Of a DNA stretch of 64,000 nucleotides, positions 60,001-64,000 are shown in pieces. Origin of the DNA: Ectobius pallidus (taxonomy: Eukaryota; Arthropoda; Insecta; Blattodea; Ectobiidae). Made by a program: the position numbers and the translations under genes. Below the pieces are notes generated by a model. The model did not search any database, was not told where the DNA came from, and saw only the letters and a program-made list of their open reading frames with translations. Where the stretch lies: contig CAXKWD010000009.1 in NCBI GenBank assembly GCA_964059195.1, positions 86,897,432-86,961,431 on the forward strand. Reading direction: 5' to 3'. The number at the start of each line of letters is the position of its first letter. The stretch's first letter is position 1.

Positions 60001-62946
60001 TAAACAGCTGACCAATCAGGATGAGGGCTTCAAAGAGGAGTGGGATAGCCTCCATATTCCACTCAGAAAATGTTGACAACAGTTCCAAGGACTTTTATTA
60101 TCCTCTCCAACTTTTCAGGGGGGCTATCCCACACTCTAAGAGTACAATAAACTAACACTAGATGAACTCAGGTAACATAATATGCAACTAGCTCATTTTC
60201 GACCAAAGTGAGGGATACCCCCTTATTCCACTAAGCCCTTCAATTGTTCATAGAGATAATGAAATTAGATGCCATTTTGAATAATAAACTCTCTTAAGAC
60301 TTTCTAATTTTAGAACAATCAAGATACAACTTACTTGACAGAAGGTTTGCACGACTCTTCAAATTCTAACCATTTGCAGTCCAACTGTTCATTAACTTGG
60401 CGAAGTTGATTCTCCACATAATAAACCAAGTGTTTGATGTTGCTAGCATATCGTGCAGTCACTGGATCCAAACTTTGAGATCGTGTTAATTGCACATACC
60501 TGAAATCGGTTAAAACTTAGTACTGTTATAAAAACCAATATCACTAAAACAGAAAACCGTGAAGACACAAGTTAACAAGAACAATATTATCATATAGTAT
60601 TTAGGATTATTTTTATATAAGAACAATATTATTCGACTAGAACTGTGAATAACACTAAATTTTGATTGACAAATTAAGAGGGGGGGGGGGGGGGGGGTAA
60701 TGCTATTAGACATCAAAATCTCTCTGCTGGTCTTAATGTGAAGTATTAGGCCCGTTCTTACGATGTCCAGTTAAGTAGAAGTAAATGTTAACTGGTAGTT
60801 TATTTTACGGTCGGAGTAAAGTTTCAGTAAATGCTACTTTGTTCTTATCATCTCCTAGTTAAAATTTACTCCTGGTTAATCAGACAAAAGTCACAGCAGT
60901 TGGTACGAGCGTTTCTCAGTTGTTTGTAGCAATTTTTCATCTGTTTTCATTGTTTGGCTTGATTTTGCATTGGATAATGAGTTTATGGCTGATATCAAAA
61001 AGTAAAGAAAGACACACAGCAATTTCTCTTCAACAGAAGAAAAAATTGTTCCTGAATATTATCAACAAAAAGCGTCATATAATTAAAAAATAAGAAAACT
61101 CACAGTTCTCATCAGGAGTTTTCGTTGCTCTTTTATTTTCTGGATTCTCAATATTTCCACTTTTACTAACATCACCCATGTTATCTTACCCAGTTTGCTA
61201 TTACAACTGAGCAAGGACACCGTCAATTAATTTCGCAATTGAAAATCAATTAATTTCGCAATTGAAAACAGTCTACACAGAAACAGTAGCTCAAATATAA
61301 TATTAGATAAATGAATGTATGGAAACAGATTAGTAGCAAAAACAGCAATAGGTTGCTCAAGAAACTAAATGCGACAACTCCACATGCCCACATATTTTCC
61401 GGTACATAATAGGCAGTGAGTGATTCATTAAAGCCCAGGCCAAGTAATCGGTTTAATCATTGCTAGGTTATGTAGGTTAACGATGCTGGAGAAGCTGATA
61501 CTACCCGCGCGCGATTTCTTGGGCACTGGTTTTACGGGGAAGCCAGGGTCGGGGGGAAGAAAATATAGTTAGCCCGCTTATCTTTCTGCAGTGTTGTCAA
61601 CCAAAGCAACCACATTTCAGCAGAATCTCGCATGAACAGCTAAGTGTGAGTTATGTGTACAAACGATAAATTGAAATTTAATATAAAATGATTTTAATGG
61701 AGTACAATAATATAACGTGGTGACGGGATTGCGTAACAATTAATTACACGTCATAAGGGCTTGGTTATCAAATAAGTCATTTTCCTCTGGAAATAGAATA
61801 TTAAATAATAAAGGCTCAATATTTTTACACTGGATGACTAGTTTTAAGCATAAAGAAGAGTCTTAGCAGAACATGCTTCACCATTTCTTGTTGAAAAACG
61901 TAAGAGAGGTAAGGCATCTAAAAGTGGAGAAAACTATAGGCCTAATTTTAAAAGTATTTAATACATTTTGTGAAAAGTTTGTTCAACTTTCAGTCCATGA
62001 AATTGACATCAGAGTTCACGGGAGAGTCAGAAATTAGCACATAAGGTATTCTAAAAAGATGTGTTGTATATGTACAATGTGATGTGTTTGTGAAATCAGC
62101 AATTCGCAAAATTGTATTTTTCCCCTATAACAACGCGTATCATAAGTCAGAAAAGATCTCAATAATTGAATAAGGATCCTGAGAAAGAATGAAAGTTTAG
62201 TATTTCAGTCACTAGATGTCAGGGTGTATAGCGTATTTCGTGTTTCAATGTAGTCAGTTCTACCTACAAAATTGAATGAAACCTACCTAATGAGGACTAG
62301 GGAGCCGAGCGCCCAAGAAATCGCGTGCGGATAGTAGTTTTAAATTGAGCTAAATCTTATTCTATGTAAGATAAAATAGATACACAATTGTGAAAAAATC
62401 TTATTTTTACATTTCCTTCACATGTAGTAATAACTTATGTTTTTGGGTACATTTTTTACCTAAAAAGTGTTCTAACAAAATATGTACTTACAGAGCTTAT
62501 ACATGTCTTTCAGTTGAACTATCGAAAGAGAGCATTATTTTGTTAAGTCACTGGCTAATAAGACTTGGAAAGTTGTTGCTATCAACATCGTCCAACTATC
62601 TACGGCATTGTCTTTAATGTCGTTATGCAATTTTTGGCCAACTTCCAAATAAATTTCCTAATTGATAGATAAATAGTTTCCTTTTTAAGAGAAATTTGGA
62701 TGATATTATTTCACAGCCTGCAGTCTAAGTAATATTTTCATAAGTGTGAAATACTCACATTGGACTATTTAATTGCTGAATTCTTGATTTAGCATCCTCA
62801 GTCCATGCAAAAGACTCCATCAGCTCAGATTTCAGGGTGTGTATTTCAGAGCTCTGAGCCTGTGTAGTTTCCTTTAGCTCTCTCCAGAACTCTTCCATCG
62901 ATGCCACTTTCTGACACAGAGTTCGTTTCTCATCTTCTGTACCAAC
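35986..62946 (-). CDS. Nup214: Nuclear pore protein Nup214, 3' part (nine exons)
   Basis: Nine exons join on the minus strand: 62946-62759, 60499-60335, 58100-57903, 50775-47785, 42908-42811, 41376-41245, 40272-40117, 38907-38715 and 36013-35986. Every boundary has AG/GT and every phase matches, giving 4,149 coding bases (1,382 residues plus TAA). The first three exons are helical and charged, fitting the Nup214 coiled coil that pairs with Nup88 and Nup62 on the cytoplasmic face of the pore. The rest is a Ser/Thr/Pro-rich FG-repeat domain (SIFGQ, SVFGG, GFG, FxFG motifs) that binds export and import receptors such as CRM1. The C-terminus GGSSFSSWR resembles the GGWRS-type end of vertebrate Nup214. 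The N-terminal propeller is off the right edge. Introns are long and filled with transposons. The convergent Star-like gene is its 3' neighbour. Confidence 0.93.
36159..36638 (+). repeat. SINE-A 3' half, split by a Tc1-type insertion
   Basis: 5'-truncated SINE-A: 36159-36248 matches the body (agtaccaggagcaatcctgg, gactgacaaccttaccacc, tctaaaaatct). The match resumes at 36585-36638 (gaagcctcaacttcctggaa, gggatcacttta). The interruption is the element at 36249-36582. It lies in the last Nup214 intron. Confidence 0.8.
36249..36582 (-). mobile_element. Tc1/IS630-type transposon relic, 334 bp
   Basis: Ends cagggtgggccaatagtcac and, inward from the right, cagcgtgggccaaaaatcac share over 30 bp of inverted repeat, with TA on both sides (36247-36248, 36583-36584). 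The minus strand still encodes VKWAARSPDLNPLDFVIWGY then LKAKVY, the last catalytic-domain block (SPDLNPLD) of a Tc1/IS630 transposase, before a stop. The rest of the gene is deleted. Confidence 0.85.
36641..37338 (-). mobile_element. Mariner-type transposon, internally deleted, 698 bp
   Basis: Inverted ends starting tgagggttattcggaaagta and, inward from the right, tgagggttattaaaaaacta both continue to a shared cgccgataaagaaaac. TA flanks both ends (36639-36640, 37339-37340). The minus-strand frame 36833-37099 encodes the transposase C-terminus: MLLHNNAWPHTA, HPPYSPEL and FLAKKRFHND. The expected catalytic third aspartate block (PYSPDL) reads PYSPEL. The front half is missing, so it is dead. 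Confidence 0.85.
37341..38714. other. Rest of the last Nup214 intron
   Basis: It contains an unassigned stretch at 37560-38130 with a C-run at 37885-37895 and the phrase gaggaaggccacagagatgt. The second copy of the repeat seen at 16870-17200 follows (38270-38520: aacatgttttattggttaaa, gtcatcctgt). No further exon is seen. Confidence 0.45.
38715..38907 (-). CDS. Nup214: Nup214 exon, Gln-rich FG segment
   Basis: 193 bp, acceptor actttgtttcag and donor gtaagt, phase 1 in and 2 out. It encodes SFGNTGQQQSSTFENLATQN then TMTFGNLAQNQGQGFGSPTQ. The order (SFGN, TFxNLA, TFGNLAQ, GFGS) parallels the end of vertebrate Nup214. Confidence 0.9.
39316..40076. mobile_element. Non-autonomous hAT-type element, 761 bp, in Nup214 intron
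   Basis: Ends cagggcccggattctaatga and, from the right, cagggcccggattctgatga. An exact 8-bp duplication atgataat flanks it at 39308-39315 and 40077-40084. Both halves are crowded with (t)aggtcattttt/gtcatttta words (39425-39545 and 39975-40060), a striking subterminal repeat. No transposase is present. From 38908 to 39307 the intron has nothing else recognisable. Confidence 0.9.
40117..40272 (-). CDS. Nup214: Nup214 exon, GFG/PTFGG segment
   Basis: 156 bp, acceptor atttgttgcag and donor gtaatt, phase 1 in and out. It encodes GFGGSPVFGGSATGTGGFGA then PPTFGGAPSFGGSPTFGS. Repeated P-x-FGG units are typical of the Nup214 C-terminal FG tail. Confidence 0.88.
40273..41244. other. Nup214 intron with an imperfect hairpin
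   Basis: No transposon ends were recognised. At 40479-40524 agtgtttagagatgcat and its near complement atgtgtctctaaacact form a 17-bp stem with a short loop. The plus-strand 112-residue frame at 40420-40758 has no recognised motif and lies antisense in the intron. Confidence 0.4.
41245..41376 (-). CDS. Nup214: Nup214 exon, FG segment
   Basis: 132 bp, acceptor tttatagcag and donor gtgagt, phase 1 in and out. It encodes TSIFGGSTSPTGGSAAGGAF then SSGMGQSISQSGFGSPPSFQ. Confidence 0.88.
41377..42810. repeat. Nup214 intron with two tRNA-like SINE relics
   Basis: At about 41535-41660 and 41910-42030 the minus strand carries B-box-like ggttcaaacct and ggttcaaattc, each followed by related downstream words. 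Both contain the phrase tagtatg before a G-poor loop. They are probably relics of one tRNA-derived SINE family. The rest (42060-42780) is unassigned. Confidence 0.4.
42811..42908 (-). CDS. Nup214: Nup214 exon, FG segment
   Basis: 98 bp, acceptor aacatttacag and donor gtaagt. It encodes PGFGSSGGSVFGAGGGSFGG then GTGSSGNLFQSS. Glycine-rich FG sequence; phases match both neighbours (2 in, 1 out). Confidence 0.88.
43383..44450 (+). repeat. Interspersed repeat, longer copy of the 26408 family
   Basis: The head ctttatttatttatttctta, aaaggtcccaaagagc and cgcataaagggacagt matches 26408-26530. Inside, caatttacttaatactaaaa with gtcacaaacaat occurs twice, about 75 bp apart (43787 and 43858). The end of the element is uncertain. 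It sits in the Nup214 intron 42909-47784. From 42909 to 43382 nothing is recognised. Confidence 0.5.
44467..44757. mobile_element. hAT MITE (CAGTGGTTCCCAAA type), 291 bp
   Basis: Ends tagtgattcccaaagtgggg (left) and, inward from the right, caatggttcccaaacttttc are flanked by an exact 8-bp duplication ctctatag at 44459-44466 and 44758-44765. The terminal word matches the widespread hAT (Charlie-like) end CAGTGGTTCCCAAA. A ggggtccgcggac word lies near the right end. No coding sequence. Confidence 0.9.
44812..44932 (+). repeat. SINE-C 3' fragment
   Basis: Words aacggccatgggtgttggca, gctgaccatctgcctatggt and gggatgtagtgccacggag match the 3' body of SINE-C. The tRNA-like head is absent. From 44933 to 45479 nothing is recognised. 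Confidence 0.65.
45480..46980 (+). repeat. Copy 4 of repeat family F, interrupted by a Tigger-like element
   Basis: The left part (45480-45949) and right part (46832-46980) line up with consecutive parts of copy 3: aatgaaacgattaaaac, gtttcgtacaaatcgatcaa before the break, and ggtgcattcggacacccttc, gggcatcacacacagacaga, cttcctcttta after it. The element at 45952-46829 separates them. Confidence 0.65.
45952..46829. mobile_element. Tigger/pogo-like non-autonomous element, 878 bp
   Basis: The left end reads cagtgaaacttcccaatagc followed by ggaca; the right end read inward is cagtgaaacattccttaacg followed by gacactcc. TA precedes the left end (45950-45951); the right flank is ca, probably a mutated TA. 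CAGTGAAACCTC-type ends with tgtccg-rich subterminal words are characteristic of Tigger/pogo elements. No transposase frame is visible. Confidence 0.8.
46991..47700 (+). pseudogene. hAT transposase C-terminal relic (ZBED/GTF2IRD2-type)
   Basis: A hAT-like left end caggggtggccac starts at 46991. The frame 47170-47454 reads AFKMFEENYESLPDAQVETE, then LAKEINGRFNDLRILKPSFS and FLENPFAVDV, typical of the region before the hAT dimerisation domain. After a stop, other frames give IEFWKIVQEEKYPL and TTYVCESL, the final dimerisation signature, then STOP and residual similarity to 47700. It is frameshifted and lies about 85 bp from the 3' end of the large Nup214 exon. Confidence 0.75.
47785..50775 (-). 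CDS. Nup214: Nup214 large FG-repeat exon
   Basis: A single 2,991-bp exon (acceptor tatgttctag, donor gtatgt; 996 whole codons plus split codons). The first 60 or so codons are a basic linker (ETEVSRLAENLVQLKLGGLN, SLSRKKENYLRD). A long Ser/Thr/Pro-rich stretch with possible phosphosites (PPGTPAKSYKEPVPSPS) follows, then dense FG motifs: SMFGGG, SIFGQ, SLFGK, TSIFGGG, NLFGQ. Near the 3' end is a perfect 13-residue FG array. The sense frame stays open throughout. Open frames on the opposite strand and in other frames here are shadows of its repetitive codons. Confidence 0.95.
47990..48225 (-). repeat. Nup214: 39-bp coding minisatellite (13-residue FG repeat)
   Basis: Equivalent positions fall at 48031, 48070, 48109, 48148 and 48187, an exact 39-bp period, with weaker units on both sides. 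Each unit encodes a variant of IFGQ-(S/T)-P-(A/T)-T-(T/S)-(S/T)-T-Q-(S/P). The period is a multiple of three, so copy-number change keeps the frame. Adjacent GTAGCT hexamers at 48246-48280 encode an Ala/Thr run. Confidence 0.9.
51062..51326 (-). repeat. SINE-D copy (tRNA-like head), reverse orientation
   Basis: On the minus strand, gggtggccaagagggtaaaa (A-box region) and the B-box ggattcaaatccc form a tRNA-Leu-like head; a body with aataccggattggaatta and tatactggtttgtgttgtc follows. The head resembles the element at 63829-64000. Confidence 0.65.
51880..52190 (+). pseudogene. Non-LTR retrotransposon 3' fragment
   Basis: An open frame reads DDWKESKYSFRHLVTRFTVH then CCTKCLNHYPNENCKCSLCE; after one stop it continues HVMKCKN. 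A cysteine-histidine cluster (C-x-C-x2-C...H-x3-C) at the end of the polymerase polyprotein is usual for LINE-type elements after the reverse transcriptase. Only the tail is present and it is broken. Confidence 0.5.
53887..54158 (+). repeat. 68-bp tandem repeat, four copies
   Basis: Unit starts at 53887, 53955, 54023 and 54091, an exact 68-bp period. Each unit starts tttgcttatgcattataata and contains tcctgtatatttgtaaagg and tccactggcagtaagaatta. The copies are almost identical; the last has two substitutions (tttttaaagg, ccgctgg). Uniformity points to recent expansion. It lies in the Nup214 intron. Confidence 0.95.
54330..54600 (-). pseudogene. Non-LTR retrotransposon C-terminal fragment
   Basis: On the minus strand 54590-54480 reads CGSCYREVKTVAHILKSCPQ then DDLLRSFRHRKIHSLIA and two stops. 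The C-x2-C...H-x4-C cluster followed by LR-x2-RH-x2-I is the common C-terminal motif of insect non-LTR polyproteins after the reverse transcriptase. Further sequence to 54330 is residual. Confidence 0.6.
54601..57092. other. Nup214 7.1-kb intron, part 2
   Basis: AT-rich, with no recognised repeat ends except scattered atatccgtct/gagacggatat words (55700, 56308, 56347 and 56615 approximately) in both orientations, which may be a decayed inverted-repeat element. No exon is seen. Confidence 0.35.
57093..57497. mobile_element. Inverted-repeat element, 405 bp
   Basis: A perfect 16-bp inverted repeat aggctagtttacacaa lies at 57093-57108 and in complement at 57482-57497, extended imperfectly by aaaYctaggttt-like words. 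The plus-strand frame inside is not a known domain. Target duplication is unclear, so the superfamily is open. The tail of the intron to 57902 holds nothing else recognised. Confidence 0.65.
57903..58100 (-). CDS. Nup214: Nup214 exon, coiled-coil segment 3
   Basis: 198 bp, acceptor catcttgcag and donor gtatgt, phase 2 in and out. It encodes NKMHIPTLEAIYQAMVLQNN, then ILNKQRAIMADIARRAQEQG and a Ser/Thr linker. The IPTLEAIY..M..QNNI..KQ pattern is the well-conserved Nup214 helix, which makes the gene call firm. Confidence 0.93.
58424..59115. mobile_element. Second foldback Tc1/mariner-type element, 692 bp
   Basis: Homologous to 32012-32691: the same arm words (gtaatgattcaggttctcac, cacaagagatgttggaaatg, gaaatatct) are inverted about a centre near 58760. 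Outer ends are tagtgcgtttcacgtatgag and, from the right, cagtgcctttacgttttgac, bounded by TA at 58422-58423 and 59116-59117. The right arm holds an open frame to 59050 with NITREINSILEAELMSMKEN, EEDISNISCDKV, NCENLNHY and DISPDR. It lies in a Nup214 intron. Confidence 0.85.
59126..60241 (-). mobile_element. DNA transposon with long inverted ends, about 1.1 kb
   Basis: Ends gaagggcttagtggaataag with gggttatccctc, and its near-perfect complement at 60205-60241, give about 38 bp of inverted repeat. Both ends touch aatt (59122-59125, 60242-60245), a possible 4-bp duplication. Because caattg is itself palindromic, the true end could be a few bases further out. It starts 10 bp from the foldback element. 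Two minus-strand frames lie inside. Confidence 0.75.
59323..59897 (-). pseudogene. Broken transposon-encoded protein of unrecognised family
   Basis: Two consecutive minus-strand frames. 59897-59661 contains YTPQDWANLIRNARQNKPFT then VLEMRKEDFVSLGPLTS; 59646-59323 contains PNGRPIKAAKFCDVASLLNF then IPPVYHDFYLNL. Only a stop and a few codons separate them, so they probably derive from one protein. The phrases (DW..LI...R..NPF.V.E....DF, IPP.YH.FY..L) look like insect transposon-associated proteins, but I cannot name the family. It lies within the inverted ends at 59126-60241. Confidence 0.5.
60335..60499 (-). CDS. Nup214: Nup214 exon, coiled-coil segment 2
   Basis: 165 bp, acceptor gatttcag and donor gtaagt, phase 2 in and out. 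It encodes QLTRSQSLDPVTARYASNIK, then HLVYYVENQLRQVNEQLDCK. The hydrophobic heptad spacing suits the Nup88-binding coiled coil. Confidence 0.9.
60500..61500. repeat. Nup214 intron part with poly-G and two repeat copies
   Basis: An uninterrupted run of 18 G occupies 60680-60697. The second copy of the 15790 repeat lies at about 60755-60990. A short copy 5 of family F lies at about 61195-61310, with a small tandem duplication of caattaatttcgcaattgaa at 61224-61268. Confidence 0.5.
61501..62334. mobile_element. Inverted-repeat element with TA flanks, 834 bp
   Basis: The left end ctacccgcgcgcgatttctt with gggc and, inward from the right, ctatccgcacgcgatttctt with gggc match over about 27 bp with few differences. 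TA flanks both ends (61499-61500, 62335-62336), fitting Tc1/mariner. No transposase frame is recognised. From 62337 to 62758 the intron has nothing else recognisable. Confidence 0.7.
62759..62946 (-). CDS. Nup214: Nup214 exon, coiled-coil segment 1
   Basis: 188 bp, acceptor cttgtag and donor gtgagt, ending in phase 2. It encodes VGTEDEKRTLCQKVASMEEF, then WRELKETTQAQSSEIHTLKS and so on to LNSP: amphipathic, charged and probably helical. It is the most upstream Nup214 exon in the window. Confidence 0.9.
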
Positions 62947-63828
62947 CTACAAGAATATAAATTTATATTTTTTATGATTTTTCTTTCTCAAGAAATGCTG
63001 TTCACATACACATAGAAGGACAAACAGATGGGCATGTCCATGGTAACTCACGTTACAAATTGACTTATTCTTACTGGTTAAACTAAACGGCTGACAAAAA
63101 GTTGCAAAAAGCATGACTATTGTTGATGGAGAGAAATCGATATTATTATAATACTGTATTTACTAAAATCTAATGCCCACCACATATGAAACTTAAACTC
63201 ATAAAAAAAGAGTTCACTGGCGAATGCAATGCATTATCGATCGTAGGATATTTTATTTTAGTTATTTTATTTGTTCTTTTATCTTAGTATTTTGTTCTAA
63301 ACAACAATGGATTTGTGAATGCTGATGAATAAAGATCAGTACAATAGCTTAGAGAGAAGATGCAAGGAACCCTGCAACTTGGTGTTGAGTTTGAGTGTCA
63401 AATTAATAAATTAACTTCATCTGCCATTGTGCATACTGGTAATAGGCCAACAATAAATGTAACAATGTCAAGAATTACAGCACTGCATTGTTATGTAAGT
63501 GATCGAAGTTCCCACCAAACTACAGAATAGATTTGCATAAATACAGTAATACCAATTGTCTCAACATAGGCTATTTTGCTTATAATGACACAAATAGCAA
63601 TGTGTTTTACTCGTCTTTATTTCTGTTTTAATTATTCTCTAAATGCTTGATTATGTGAGTAAATACCGCTATAGCTTGAGGTCTGGATTCTCTCAAGATA
63701 AATTCAAGCACATACATACAATAATATCCCAGCAAGGATATGTATGTTGCAAATGTATCAGCACTGAAAATGAAAACACTGTGAACATATGGAAACTGGT
63801 AGAAACATAATTAATAATTATGTATAAC
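62947..63828. other. Nup214 intron at the right edge, no feature recognised
   Basis: The intron upstream of the first visible Nup214 exon continues off the window. I looked for further coiled-coil or propeller exons on the minus strand and found none up to position 64000. Confidence 0.5.
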
Positions 63829-64000
63829 AGAGGGAGGTGGCCGAGATGGCAACGTTTTGGACTCGCATTTGGGAGGTTCCAGGTTCTAATCCCACGGCAT
63901 GCCAATTTGACATAGATTTTTTTTCATGGTGTCCCAAGTCGTAAAGGCAAATGGCGAATTGGATATTTACATACTATGAATCATCCTCAACATTTCATCC
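63829..64000 (+). repeat. SINE-D copy running off the window edge
   Basis: An A-box-like tggccgagatgg (63838-63849) and B-box ggttctaatcc (63882-63892) form a tRNA-Leu-like head. A body follows with gcgaattggatatttaca, which parallels the 51062-51326 copy (accggattggaatta). It is cut by the window end. Confidence 0.65.

Noticed and set aside
1..64000. A novel multi-gene biological system
   Set aside because: The host genes (Nup214, a Star-like protein, an annexin-like exon) are unrelated in role. The remaining structure is explained by mobile elements or unassigned repeats.

Overview
This window looks like part of a repeat-rich arthropod nuclear genome, most likely an insect. It is AT-rich, with long introns and GT-AG splice sites. 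It carries several tRNA-derived SINE families, many hAT and Tc1/mariner relics, and one long spliced nucleoporin gene. A cockroach, termite or other polyneopteran-like genome is my guess from the repeat load; the sequence does not prove it. There are no operons, CRISPR arrays or other prokaryotic features.

Host genes. (1) The 3' two-fifths of the window (35986-62946, minus strand) is the 3' part of the nucleoporin gene Nup214. Nine consecutive coding exons can be joined with matching phases into one open frame of 1,382 residues. It runs from the coiled-coil region through a very large FG-repeat exon (47785-50775) to a short terminal exon ending in SSWR. The N-terminal beta-propeller exons lie beyond the right edge. 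(2) Converging on it, tail to tail, is a single-exon plus-strand gene (34032-34958). It encodes a 308-residue type II membrane protein with an FkbM-type methyltransferase fold, resembling insect Star proteins. (3) An isolated annexin-repeat exon lies at 19343-19513 (minus).

Layout. 1-34 kb: mostly transposon-derived or unrecognised sequence. It holds a hAT copy nested in a mariner transposase relic (1.65-3.84 kb) and hAT-type non-autonomous elements at 6.97-7.60, 10.11-10.76 and 29.46-29.85 kb. It also holds a 1.86-kb piggyBac-like TTAA element (24.03-25.89 kb), SINEs, a diverged repeat family at 10.8-13.2 and 21.1-21.7 kb, a hAT transposase relic (30.9-31.8 kb) and a 680-bp foldback element (32.0-32.7 kb). 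34-36 kb: the Star-like gene and the Nup214 3' end. 36-63 kb: Nup214. Its introns carry a SINE split by a Tc1-type relic and abutted by a mariner relic, plus hAT, Tigger-like and Tc1-like elements, a second foldback element, LINE fragments and a 68-bp tandem array.

The genes do not form a functional pathway together; they are neighbours in a repeat-rich region. I found no coherent undescribed multi-gene system. The strongest observations are transposon architecture: precise nested insertions with intact target duplications, a group of hAT elements sharing one terminal motif, and paired foldback elements whose arms stay open. A 39-bp coding minisatellite in Nup214 is also notable. All homology calls come from motif recognition by eye; no searches were run.
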